A stretch of DNA of 64,000 bases from RPRB01 sp035501615 (GTDB taxonomy: Bacteria > Myxococcota > Myxococcia > Myxococcales > Myxococcaceae): positions 1 to 64,000 of the forward strand of contig DATJVY010000155.1 in the NCBI GenBank assembly GCA_035501615.1, read 5' to 3'. The position numbers and the translations under genes are program-made. Position 1 is the stretch's first letter, and every line of letters begins with the position of its first letter. Below, one piece after another: positions 1-6,747 of this stretch. A model generated the notes under the pieces. The model was given only the letters and a program-made list of their open reading frames with translations. It searched no databases and was not told the origin of the DNA.

Positions 1-141
1 TCATCGACTACATCGAGAACTTCTACAACTCACGCCGGCGCCATTCGGCGCTCGGCTACCGGACGCCCATGGAGTACGAAGCAGAAACCAGACGCAGTGC
101 GGCGGCTTAACCCACCCGTCCACGGGATCGGGGGAAGCTCA
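1..141 (+). mobile_element. right end of an IS3-family insertion sequence
   Basis: The first 110 bases encode the C-terminus of an IS3-type transposase. The following sequence ends at 141 in GGGGGAAGCTCA, which resembles an IS3-family right inverted repeat (these elements commonly begin TGA and end TCA). The left part of the element lies outside the window, so the full length, the left repeat and any target duplication cannot be seen. It forms the leftmost visible piece of the accessory island. The repeat assignment is by resemblance only. Confidence 0.6.
3..110 (+). CDS. IS3-family transposase OrfB, C-terminal fragment
   Basis: An open frame enters from the left edge and ends at a TAA. The 35 visible residues carry the typical end of the DDE integrase core of IS3-family OrfB: a YIENFYNSRRRHSALGY stretch followed by a TPMEYE motif. 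In this family the segment follows the last catalytic Glu. OrfB, made as an OrfAB fusion by frameshifting, catalyses cut-out and circle-mediated insertion of the element. Whether the complete gene is intact cannot be judged, because only the tail is present. Confidence 0.85.
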   Translation: MDYIENFYNSRRRHSALGYRTPMEYEAETRRSAAA

Positions 142-398
142 ATCAGCCCGCCGACGCTGTTCTGCAGTTCCTGGTCCACACGCACCTAGCGGCACGCAGG
201 CCATCAGCGCAGGGCGCCGTACCTGCGCAGTGGTGTGCGGTGGCGTGCAATGCTCGGGACTCAATGCCGCCGGTCAGCTTGGAAACGATTCCGCCGCCGC
301 CAGCTTCGCGCCGGTTCCACTCGTTCCTGCCTCGGCGCGAGGCCATGTCGAACACATGCGCGGCCGATGCGAGGAGCATCGAGACCAGGGGGTGCATC

Positions 399-977
399 AT
401 GCGGTCAGGGCTTCTCGCTGCCGTTCTGCTGCTCGTCGCGTGCAGTTCCGGCAGCAAGGGAGACACCGGGGCGCAGGGCCCAAAGGGCGACACCGGGCCG
501 CAGGGGCCAATGGGGGCAACAGGGGCAACGGGCCCCCGGGGACCAGCGGGACCGTCGATGCCCCGTCTTCTTCAAGCTGACGGTGGGCTTGTCGGGTACC
601 TCAGCGGGACGATGACTTACCCGCCTGGGTTCACGTGCGGACTCGTCCTGGCGTCGTTCCCGGATGCAGGGTTCGGGTGGATTGGAGCGAACTCCCCACC
701 TCTGTATTTCACCTCGTCGGACTGTTCAGGGCAGCCGTACGGCATTTTGGACATCTTCGTGGGCTGCCAGACGTTGGTCCGCTACGGGTCTGAGCCCTGG
801 TATCAGCCGGTGCAGCCGATGGCGGCCGGCCCCCAGCACATCTTGTCGTTGATTCGCCCGGGAGCCCCGGGGCCGTGTGTTTCGCAAGACACCGGCATTC
901 AAGTCGTAGTGCCGTTGGAGAAAGTGGCGGTGCCCCCCGCCCCAACGCCTCCGCTCACTATTGTGCCGGTACAGTAG
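399..977 (+). CDS. collagen-like repeat lipoprotein
   Basis: This 192-residue protein starts with a short basic region, a hydrophobic stretch and a lipobox-like LLVAC, so Cys15 is the probable lipidated residue. Residues of about 19 to 52 form a run of Gly-X-Y triplets (KGDTGAQGPKGDTGPQGP and onward) as in bacterial collagen-like proteins. The remaining 140 or so residues contain four cysteines and resemble no domain I know. I chose the ATG directly before the signal peptide; the open frame extends further upstream but without a signal. A surface protein with a short triple-helical stalk is an inference. It lies inside the lower-GC island, next to an IS end. Confidence 0.7.
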   Translation: MRSGLLAAVLLLVACSSGSKGDTGAQGPKGDTGPQGPMGATGATGPRGPAGPSMPRLLQADGGLVGYLSGTMTYPPGFTCGLVLASFPDAGFGWIGANSPPLYFTSSDCSGQPYGILDIFVGCQTLVRYGSEPWYQPVQPMAAGPQHILSLIRPGAPGPCVSQDTGIQVVVPLEKVAVPPAPTPPLTIVPVQ

Positions 978-988
978 GTTCGTGGTTG

Positions 989-1183
989 TCATCGGCGCGC
1001 TCGCGCATCTCGACAAGGTCGACGACGTATGCGGCGTGCGCGCCCTTCCATGAAGTCATTCAGGTCGATGCGCCGTAGCCGGAGGTTTTGGTCGAGCCGC
1101 TGAGCCGCCTGCCTGTGCAGGAACACACGGACGGCCAAACACGCCACGAAGAGGAGGACGGCGGCGGGTCCAGGAGGGCCTCC
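989..1183 (-). pseudogene. in-frame continuation of the 1184-1444 gene after a TAG
   Basis: Directly after the TAG at 1184-1186 the same frame stays open for 64 more codons and ends at a TGA (989-991), only 11 bases from the end of the convergent gene. The continuation has a hydrophobic helix (AAVLLFVACLAVRVFL) and then a basic amphipathic tail (RQAAQRLDQNLRLRRIDLND). Together with the helix that precedes the TAG this makes a two-helix membrane protein. A recent nonsense mutation explains it best. Amber readthrough, or a separate short gene beginning at an internal GTG, are alternatives. Confidence 0.5.
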
Positions 1184-1444
1184 CTAGCGCAGGCACCCAG
1201 CGATTGCGGCGAAGACGAACGCAACGACCACCCAGCCGCCACCGAGCCCGCCTCTTTTCGCAAGCCGGTCCACGCTGACCGTCGTCCGCGAGTAAACCCG
1301 GTTGTACGCGGCCCGCTTGGGGTTGGTGAGCCATCCCCAGCCACGGGGCGCCTTGAGCCCGAGAGAGTGCCGGACGTAGCGCTTCACCGAGGTGCGGGCC
1401 GCGAGACGTCCTCGGAGAGATGGCTTGCGGACCCCGAACTTCAC
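1184..1444 (-). CDS. phage-type small protein, cut short by an in-frame TAG
   Basis: The 86-residue product begins FGVRKPSLRGRLAARTS, then has a basic middle with a TNPKRAAYNRVYSRTTVSV segment. I associate this pattern with small proteins of phages and mobile elements, with no known biochemical role. It ends in a hydrophobic helix (WVVVAFVFAAIAGC). The GTG start overlaps the stop of the upstream gene as GTGA, so the two are probably co-translated. The frame continues past the TAG with a second hydrophobic helix, listed separately, which suggests the original protein was about 151 residues long. Function unknown. Confidence 0.6.
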   Translation of the reverse strand: MKFGVRKPSLRGRLAARTSVKRYVRHSLGLKAPRGWGWLTNPKRAAYNRVYSRTTVSVDRLAKRGGLGGGWVVVAFVFAAIAGCLR

Positions 1445-1668
1445 AGCTTGTGCCCGGGCTTGCCCGTGTAGGGATTGACGTTGCCGCTGTGCGACCAGTT
1501 GTTCGACCGCGTGCTGTCAGCGTGGGTGCGATAGTGGGGAGCCACGTAGGTCCCGCGGCGAGTGGTGTAACCGCCGACGCGAACGTGCCCGCCGTGACTG
1601 CCGCCGCGAGCGTAGGCAGGCGACGCAACGAGAAGGACCAGGGCCAGGCCGAGCGCTCGTTTCAGCAT
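1441..1668 (-). CDS. small secreted protein with NVNPYTGKPG tail
   Basis: The product is 75 residues. The first 20 (MLKRALGLALVLLVASPAYA) form a clean signal peptide with an AYA cleavage site, leaving a mature protein of about 55 residues rich in Gly, His, Arg and Tyr. It ends with a SHSGNVNPYTGKPGHK motif, similar to tails of small periplasmic proteins of unknown role. The start was set at the ATG that begins the signal peptide; the frame is open further upstream. Its TGA overlaps the GTG of the next gene, so it is the first gene of a two-gene operon. Confidence 0.65.
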   Translation of the reverse strand: MLKRALGLALVLLVASPAYARGGSHGGHVRVGGYTTRRGTYVAPHYRTHADSTRSNNWSHSGNVNPYTGKPGHKL

Positions 1669-1922
1669 GGCCTCCGCCGCTGCAGTGCCCGGGCCACGCA
1701 GAATCGGAGTGAGGTCGGAATCTTGGGCTGAGCAGCCTGGGTCTGCGTCGCTCGCCAGGGCGATGCTCACCTATCCGTGTTCCCGGACGTCCGAGGGCAC
1801 GCACGGCTCATGCGCGACCCGGTGCTTGCCCTCTGAGCAGATTTGACCCAGGCGGCGGCACGCAACCCTGCGGTCTGACTTACACGAAATCACTGGCCTG
1901 ACCGCTGCAGCCCGTTTCGGGA

Positions 1923-2465
1923 ATGAAGACGTCCGAGCGACTATTCCTCGTCCTCGCGGCCCTGGCCCCAGCCGTTGCGCTCGCCGAGGTCCCGTGTGAG
2001 CGACTCGTCGTCGAGTACCGGCGAACTACGCCGTTAGGCACCGCGGACTTCAAGGGCCCACCGCAACAGACACAGTCGGGCATGGTCTGCGTGGATTTCA
2101 ATGACGACGGCAAGACCGCCCGCTGGTCGATTGAGTGGGACGACGGGAAGGTCTATCGGAGCTGGACACTGACTCCGGACAAGCCGGCCAAACGGAAGGA
2201 CGGCCTCAAGCTCCAGACGTGGTCCCGGCTTTCCTCTGACTACAGCGAGGAGGCCATGCAGGGGCGCGGCGAGAATCTCACGGTCTTCTCCGGCAACGGT
2301 AACGTGGTCGTGGCCGGCATCGTCATCATCCTCGACCAGCGACTGGCGATGACTTGGAGCACTGTCGAGAAGAGCGAGTCAGAGGCCAACCCCGCCAAAG
2401 ACATTGCACCGAGCCACCCGAGCCAGGCCACGAAGGTCGCTCCAGCCAAGTCCACGAGCCTCTGA
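1923..2465 (+). CDS. secreted protein of unknown function
   Basis: The 180-residue product starts with a signal peptide of about 21 residues (hydrophobic core LFLVLAALAPAVALA, cleavage after ALA). The mature part has no recognised domain. It contains a two-cysteine N-terminal section, a beta-rich Trp-containing middle (RWSIEWDDGKVYRSWTL) and a Lys/Ser/Pro tail without obvious fold. The stop codon overlaps the start of the next gene as TGATG, so the two secreted proteins are probably made together. Codon choice is less GC-biased than in the core genome, in line with the island context. Confidence 0.65.
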   Translation: MKTSERLFLVLAALAPAVALAEVPCERLVVEYRRTTPLGTADFKGPPQQTQSGMVCVDFNDDGKTARWSIEWDDGKVYRSWTLTPDKPAKRKDGLKLQTWSRLSSDYSEEAMQGRGENLTVFSGNGNVVVAGIVIILDQRLAMTWSTVEKSESEANPAKDIAPSHPSQATKVAPAKSTSL

Positions 2466-2956
2466 TGCGCGCTCTCTCGGCGGTGGCGGTGTGTCTAGTC
2501 CTGCTCGCGGGCCCGATGGCCCGGGCAAGCCAGTGCACGCTCGACAAGCCGTGCGACGGGATTCGGGAGTGGGCCAAACGGCAGGTCAAGAACGCCAGCC
2601 TTCACTGCGCGCCAGACCAGAGCGCGAAGTGCCAGGAGCTGGAGGCGCTCATTGAGCGGGCCGAGGAGGAAGACCGCAAATTCTGGACCGGCTTCTGCGT
2701 CAATGCCACGACGCACTTCCTGACCTCGAAGATGGTCTACCCGTACGTCGGCCAGCCGGACCAGGACGAAACTAAGACCTGCGGGGCCAAGACCGGCAAG
2801 CCGTACGAGTGCCGGATGTGGACCTGGACGTGGTCGGTTGGCGTCGAAGCCCAGGCCTTCGTCGTCTTGTTCGAGCGTTCTGGGGACGAGTGGGTCGCCC
2901 AGAAGTGCCTACACTGCCCAAACGGCCGCTGCCGGGAGATTCCCTTCCAGCCGTAG
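2465..2956 (+). CDS. cysteine-rich secreted protein of unknown function
   Basis: The start is fixed by the TGATG overlap with the upstream gene and by a signal peptide beginning there (MRALSAVAVCLVLLAGPMARA). The mature protein of about 140 residues contains about ten cysteines (for example QCTLDKPC and CLHCPNGRC), which suggests several disulfides in the periplasm or outside the cell. Aromatic clusters such as MWTWTWSV are notable. I recognise no family. Its partner upstream is also secreted, so a shared envelope role is a reasonable guess but unproven. Confidence 0.65.
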   Translation: MRALSAVAVCLVLLAGPMARASQCTLDKPCDGIREWAKRQVKNASLHCAPDQSAKCQELEALIERAEEEDRKFWTGFCVNATTHFLTSKMVYPYVGQPDQDETKTCGAKTGKPYECRMWTWTWSVGVEAQAFVVLFERSGDEWVAQKCLHCPNGRCREIPFQP

Positions 2957-3171
2957 GTCCGGTCGCCCGTGCAGCAAGGATGCAGCAAACTGCGACGGAA
3001 CCCGTCGTAGCTGACCAACGGCCTGGACGCGGGCGAGACGTGGCCTTTGTTCCAAGCCTACGGAACCAGACGGAAGCGAACCGGGCCCTACTCACCTGAT
3101 TCGCTTAGACCGGGCTCCCCCTCGCCTCCGGAGCCAAGGGCCTGGGTGATGGCCCCGAAAACCGATGCTGC

Positions 3172-3330
3172 CTAGCGATTGACCGAGCGCCAGTTGTTCT
3201 CGAAACGGGCCATTACGAGCGACAGTTGCTTGGCCGCATCCGCCGGCGCAGCGGCTGCCGGAAGCGCACGCCGAACGGTATCGTCGTAGGTCGCTACGCC
3301 TCTCACGACCTTCATCCTGCTGGACCTCAT
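3172..3330 (-). CDS. 52-residue protein coupled to its upstream neighbour
   Basis: The ATG overlaps the TGA of the upstream 97-codon gene as ATGA, a strong sign of translational coupling. The product is 52 residues: a basic N-terminus (MRSSRMKVVRG), an Ala/Pro-rich middle and a C-terminal amphipathic segment (AAKQLSLVMARFENNWRSV). No signal peptide or membrane segment is present. The size and pairing recall toxin-antitoxin or small phage operons, but no residue pattern supports a specific family. Without the ATGA overlap I would not have called it. Confidence 0.45.
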   Translation of the reverse strand: MRSSRMKVVRGVATYDDTVRRALPAAAAPADAAKQLSLVMARFENNWRSVNR

Positions 3331-3620
3331 TGGGCGCGTCTCGAGCTGTACTTCTCAGTGTTCTCGACCAGCTCGCCCCTGTCGTCGTCCCAGTAGTACT
3401 CCCGGTCGATGAGCAGCCCATCCTGCCAGTCGGTGTGGGCGCGGATGATGAACGACCTTGGGTCGCTGATGTCGTAGTCCTTCATCACCTCGGCGAGGGC
3501 TTGGTCGGCTGCAGAGCGCCCACTGGTCCTCAGCTGCCAGTTACGGATGCCGGCACACACGACGACGTGCGGCCCATAGACGAGCAGCTGCCAGTTGGCT
3601 GGGTATTCCGAGGCTGCCAT
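3327..3620 (-). CDS. small cytoplasmic protein of unknown function
   Basis: The product has 97 residues with no signal peptide or membrane helix. It is fairly acidic and contains a central alpha-helical part (ADQALAEVMKDYDI) and a C-terminal WQDGLLIDREYYWDDDRGELVENTEKYSS section that would fit a small alpha/beta fold. It is the first of a two-gene unit, sharing ATGA with a 52-codon gene. It lies between the recombinase and the secreted-protein genes of the island. No homologous family comes to mind. Confidence 0.5.
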   Translation of the reverse strand: MAASEYPANWQLLVYGPHVVVCAGIRNWQLRTSGRSAADQALAEVMKDYDISDPRSFIIRAHTDWQDGLLIDREYYWDDDRGELVENTEKYSSRRAQ

Positions 3621-3669
3621 GCCAGGAAGTGTGGAGTACCGCTCTGACGCCAGGTGTGCTCACGAGGAT

Positions 3670-4698
3670 TCAGCGGACCTCCAATGCTGGGTTCCTGGGC
3701 GTGGCGAACCTCGCGTAGAAGGCGCGCGTCGTGGCCAGGGTCCTATGTCCGAGGAAGGTCGAGACGCTGGCCAGGTCGGCACCAGCCTCCACCATCCACG
3801 TCGCGACCGAGTGCCTCATCCGCCCTGGCGTGAAGGGCGGCACCTTGGCGCGCTCGCACGCGAGACGCACCTCTAAATGGTACCCGCTGGGGTCGAAGGT
3901 GCCCGAGATGCGCACGGCTCGGGCTGCCTGGTCGAGCCCTGCATCGAGGGCAACTCTGTGCTCGTCGCCGTTCTTGTGCAATGGAACAACCATCACCGAC
4001 GTTGCCCGCTGCGGCCCTCGGTACCCTTCCAGCCATCCTGCCCGGGCGAAGCGGAGAAGCTCCGTGGTGTGGATTCCGGTGCCTGCCTGAAGGTGGAGGA
4101 GCGCCCGCCAACGTTCGGACATGCAGGCCAATACGGCATCGACGCGGGCCCTTGGAACGGACTTGTCGGCCACCCTCCTCTGCCCCACTCGCCGCTGAGG
4201 CACGGTCAAGGTGCCGTGCGTGGGGTCCTCTGCAGGCGTGAGACGGTGCTCCACCTTCCGCAGCCAGGAATACAGCGCCTTGAGAACCGCGATGCGATGC
4301 GCATTCCCCTTGACCAGCGGGAGGAGTGTCTGGAGTGGCAGGCCGCGGAGGTCCTGCTTCCCGAGGCCATCCTTCAAGGCAAGGAGATGCACCCGTTGCT
4401 CCGATACCCAGTCCCCGGTGTTGCCCTTGCGACGGGAGAAGTCGAGGAAGCCTTTGACCAGCGCTTCGTCGAGGTGGATGGGCTGCTGTGCAGGGTCTGG
4501 CGGCGGCGCGACCAGCCTGAAGCCGTCAGGGTCGACAATGAACCGCCTGTAGATGGCCCGTGCCTCTTTCAGCGTCCAAGCCCGCGTGCTCTGTCTGAAG
4601 CGCCGGCCACGAACGTTGACGCTGATGACGTACAAGCGCCGACCACTCGCTAGCCGAACCACTTCTCCGCCTTCCCATCTGCCGATGTACCGCGCCAT
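3670..4698 (-). CDS. tyrosine recombinase (integrase) lacking catalytic Arg I
   Basis: The 342-residue protein has the layout of a phage integrase: an N-terminal Arm-type DNA-binding part (YIGRWEGGEVVRLASG), a SAM-like core-binding helix bundle (about 75-170) and a catalytic domain (about 180-335). Visible active-site residues are the beta-hairpin Lys242 (HKNGDEHR), Arg295 (GRMRHSVAT), His318 (LGH) and Tyr328 (TTRAFYARF). The first catalytic arginine, normally TGxR, is His210 (GTGIHTTEL, codon CAC), and the His of the HxxR box is Gly292. The ATG at 4698 has AGGGAG upstream; a TTG at 4719 is possible. It sits 71 bases from the 3' end of tRNA-Leu, as in tRNA-targeting integrative elements. Activity is doubtful. 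Confidence 0.88.
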   Translation of the reverse strand: MARYIGRWEGGEVVRLASGRRLYVISVNVRGRRFRQSTRAWTLKEARAIYRRFIVDPDGFRLVAPPPDPAQQPIHLDEALVKGFLDFSRRKGNTGDWVSEQRVHLLALKDGLGKQDLRGLPLQTLLPLVKGNAHRIAVLKALYSWLRKVEHRLTPAEDPTHGTLTVPQRRVGQRRVADKSVPRARVDAVLACMSERWRALLHLQAGTGIHTTELLRFARAGWLEGYRGPQRATSVMVVPLHKNGDEHRVALDAGLDQAARAVRISGTFDPSGYHLEVRLACERAKVPPFTPGRMRHSVATWMVEAGADLASVSTFLGHRTLATTRAFYARFATPRNPALEVR

Positions 4699-4769
4699 TC
4701 GTCCGGTCTCCCTCGCCAACAGGTGACCAACGACATGGCGCTTCTCGTGAAGGGGTCCGCGTAAGTCCT

Positions 4770-4815
4770 TGGCCCTCCCCGGACTCGAACCGGGACGCGG
4801 GGTCAGCCGCAGCGG
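4770..4815 (-). other. probable attachment site in the tRNA-Leu 3' end
   Basis: The 3' half of tRNA-Leu faces the recombinase gene with 71 bases between them. Integrative elements of this kind recombine at the T-arm and acceptor end of a tRNA and restore the gene on insertion. The island extends to the left from here. A second, direct copy of the tRNA 3' end would be expected at the far island border; I saw none inside the window, so the exact core and limits are assumed. Confidence 0.4.
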
Positions 4816-4855
4816 ATTTTGAGTCCGCCTCGTCTACCAATTTCGACAGAGGGCC
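4770..4855 (-). tRNA. tRNA-Leu (anticodon CAA)
   Basis: Read on the minus strand, the 86 bases fold as a class II tRNA. A perfect 7-bp acceptor stem pairs GGCCCTC with GAGGGCC. The D-arm is TCG/CGA around AAATTGGTAGA, the anticodon stem GCGGA/TCCGC encloses loop CTCAAAA (anticodon CAA), and there is a long variable arm and a T-arm CCCGG-TTCGAGT-CCGGG. The discriminator is A, and the CCA end is not encoded. It reads UUG codons. Its 3' end borders the island recombinase gene. Confidence 0.95.
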
Positions 4856-4893
4856 TTGCGACGCCGCGGCGCCGGGTCTAGCACGTCCGCCCC

Positions 4894-5625
4894 ATGTACA
4901 ACCTTCTCATCGCCTTCGCCGCGGGGCTCGTCGTGACCGTCGCGGTGCGGCTGGCCGGGCTGCCGCTCCTCGCGGGCATCATCCCCGGCGTCCTGATCTT
5001 CCTTGGCGCCTACATCCTCCTCGCCCGCCGCGTCGCCGAGAAGCTGAAGGCGCTGGTGAACGGCGCGCAGAAGGAGCTGCAGACCATCTCCTCGCCCCGC
5101 GACCGCGACGCGAAGGTGGCCAAGGCGGTGAAGACGCTCGAGCAGGGCCTGCAGTACGACCGCTGGCAGATCATGGTCGCGTCCCAGGTCCACGGCCAGA
5201 TCGGCATTCTCCACTACATGATGAAGGACTACGCCGCCGCCGAGCCGCACCTGGCACAGGCGAGCAACCGCGACCCGATGGCCCAGGCGATGCGGGGCGC
5301 CTTGCACTACCAGCGCAAGGAGTGGGGCCCGATGACCGAGTGCTTCGAGAAGGCGGTGAAGGCAGGCAAGAAGGAGGGCCTGGTCTGGGCGGTCTACGCC
5401 TGGTGCCTCCAGCAGACGAAGGAGCGCGACAAGGCCATCGGCGTCCTGGGCAGGGCCGTGGCCGCCAATCCGAACGACGAGAAGCTCAAGTCGGCACTCA
5501 CCGCGCTCCAGAACGACAAGCGGATGAAGATGAAGGCCTGGGAGCCGATGTGGTGGCAGTTCAACCTCGAGGTACCTCCCCAGGACTTCGGGGGCGGACG
5601 CCGGGTTCAGTTCCAGCGTCGCTAG
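4894..5625 (+). CDS. membrane-anchored TPR protein
   Basis: The 243-residue protein begins with two hydrophobic helices (about 4-20 and 24-44) that anchor it in the inner membrane, followed by a soluble cytoplasmic domain. Residues of about 95-205 contain tetratricopeptide-like helices (for example ALHYQRKEWGPMTECFEKAVKAG and AIGVLGRAVAANPNDEKLKSAL), which normally bind partner proteins. The C-terminus carries a Trp-rich MKAWEPMWWQFNLE segment. It is the first chromosomal gene to the right of the tRNA and is transcribed away from it. A scaffold role is inferred from the TPR fold only. Confidence 0.8.
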   Translation: MYNLLIAFAAGLVVTVAVRLAGLPLLAGIIPGVLIFLGAYILLARRVAEKLKALVNGAQKELQTISSPRDRDAKVAKAVKTLEQGLQYDRWQIMVASQVHGQIGILHYMMKDYAAAEPHLAQASNRDPMAQAMRGALHYQRKEWGPMTECFEKAVKAGKKEGLVWAVYAWCLQQTKERDKAIGVLGRAVAANPNDEKLKSALTALQNDKRMKMKAWEPMWWQFNLEVPPQDFGGGRRVQFQRR

Positions 5626-5820
5626 TCAGGAGCACTGCAGTTTCTTCCCGTCGTCCGCCACCGCACTCCCCAACTGCCCGGAAGCAGGGGCCTGGCGCGG
5701 GGCACGTCACTTGCTGCTCGCTTCGGGACGCTCCCGTCTGCCGCGGGAGCACGACATCGAAGGAGTGCCACCCTGTCCGGCAGCGGACTCCAGTCTCCCC
5801 GGTCGGACGGGCGGCTCGCG

Positions 5821-6747
5821 ATGGACCGCCGCCCAGCTCGTCCCGTGCTCCTCATCGTCGAGGACGACGGGTCGACCCGATCGGCACTGGGGGAGCTGCT
5901 GGGCGTGGACTGGGACGTCCTCACGGCCGTGGACGGGACCGAGGCGGTGGCGCTCGTCCGGGCGCACGTGCCTGACCTCGTCCTCGCCGACGTGGCGATG
6001 CCCAGGCTCGGAGGCATGGGCCTGCTCGAGCGGCTCCAGGCCGACGCGCGCACCCGCGACGTCCCGGTGGTGTTCCTCTCCGGGCAGACCGACTCCCGCA
6101 CCGTCGTGGACTGCTTCAGCCGCGGCGCCGCCGACTTCATCCCCAAGCCGGGGCGTCCGGACGAGCTGCGGGCACGGCTCCTCCACGCCTGGGGACAGGC
6201 CAGCCGCGTGGCACGGCTCGAATCGCTGGCCCGCACCGACGAGCTCACCGGCCTGCACAACTTCCGCGCGCTGCAGGCGAAGCTGGACGAGGAGTTCGCG
6301 CGCGCCGCCCGGTACGCCGAGCCGCTGGCGCTGCTCCTGGTGGACCTCGACAACCTCAAGTCGCTCAACGACCGGTACGGCCACGAGGCGGGAAACGCCG
6401 CGCTGCGGGCGACGGGAGACGTCCTCCGCGAGGAGCTGCGCGAGGTGGACTTCGCCGCCCGCTTCGGCGGCGACGAGTTCGTGGCGCTCCTGCCGCACCA
6501 GACCGCCGCCGAGGCACGGGTGGTGGCCGAGCGGCTTCGAGTCCGGCTCGCCTCCCGCCCCTGGCCCTGGCCCGGGCCACTGACCCTGAGCGTGGGCATC
6601 GCGGCGGTGGAGTCGTCGGCCCACGTGCAGGAGGCCTCGACGCTGCTCGCGGCCGCCGACGTCGCGCTCTACCGGAGCAAGCGCGGGGGGCGAAACCGCG
6701 TGGAGCTCGCGGGCCCGGAGGATGGGCTTCCGCCGGAGACGCACTGA
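5821..6747 (+). CDS. receiver-GGDEF response regulator (diguanylate cyclase)
   Basis: The 308-residue protein has an N-terminal receiver domain (about 8-125) with acidic pair Glu14-Asp15-Asp16, phosphoacceptor Asp57 (VLADVAMP), Ser87 and Lys109, then a GGDEF domain (about 135-300). The GGDEF signature is intact (RFGGDEF, 216-220), so it should make cyclic di-GMP from two GTP after phosphorylation and dimerisation. An RxxD inhibitory site (Arg207 to Asp210) lies five residues upstream, which predicts product feedback. The stop overlaps the next gene as TGATG; that gene also ends in a receiver domain, so the pair may share a histidine kinase. No kinase is adjacent. Confidence 0.92.
   Translation: MDRRPARPVLLIVEDDGSTRSALGELLGVDWDVLTAVDGTEAVALVRAHVPDLVLADVAMPRLGGMGLLERLQADARTRDVPVVFLSGQTDSRTVVDCFSRGAADFIPKPGRPDELRARLLHAWGQASRVARLESLARTDELTGLHNFRALQAKLDEEFARAARYAEPLALLLVDLDNLKSLNDRYGHEAGNAALRATGDVLREELREVDFAARFGGDEFVALLPHQTAAEARVVAERLRVRLASRPWPWPGPLTLSVGIAAVESSAHVQEASTLLAAADVALYRSKRGGRNRVELAGPEDGLPPETH

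Noticed and set aside
3092..3421. Minus-strand frame of 109 codons
   Set aside because: Ser/Arg-rich, overlaps the ATGA-coupled small gene pair in another frame and has no plausible start signal.
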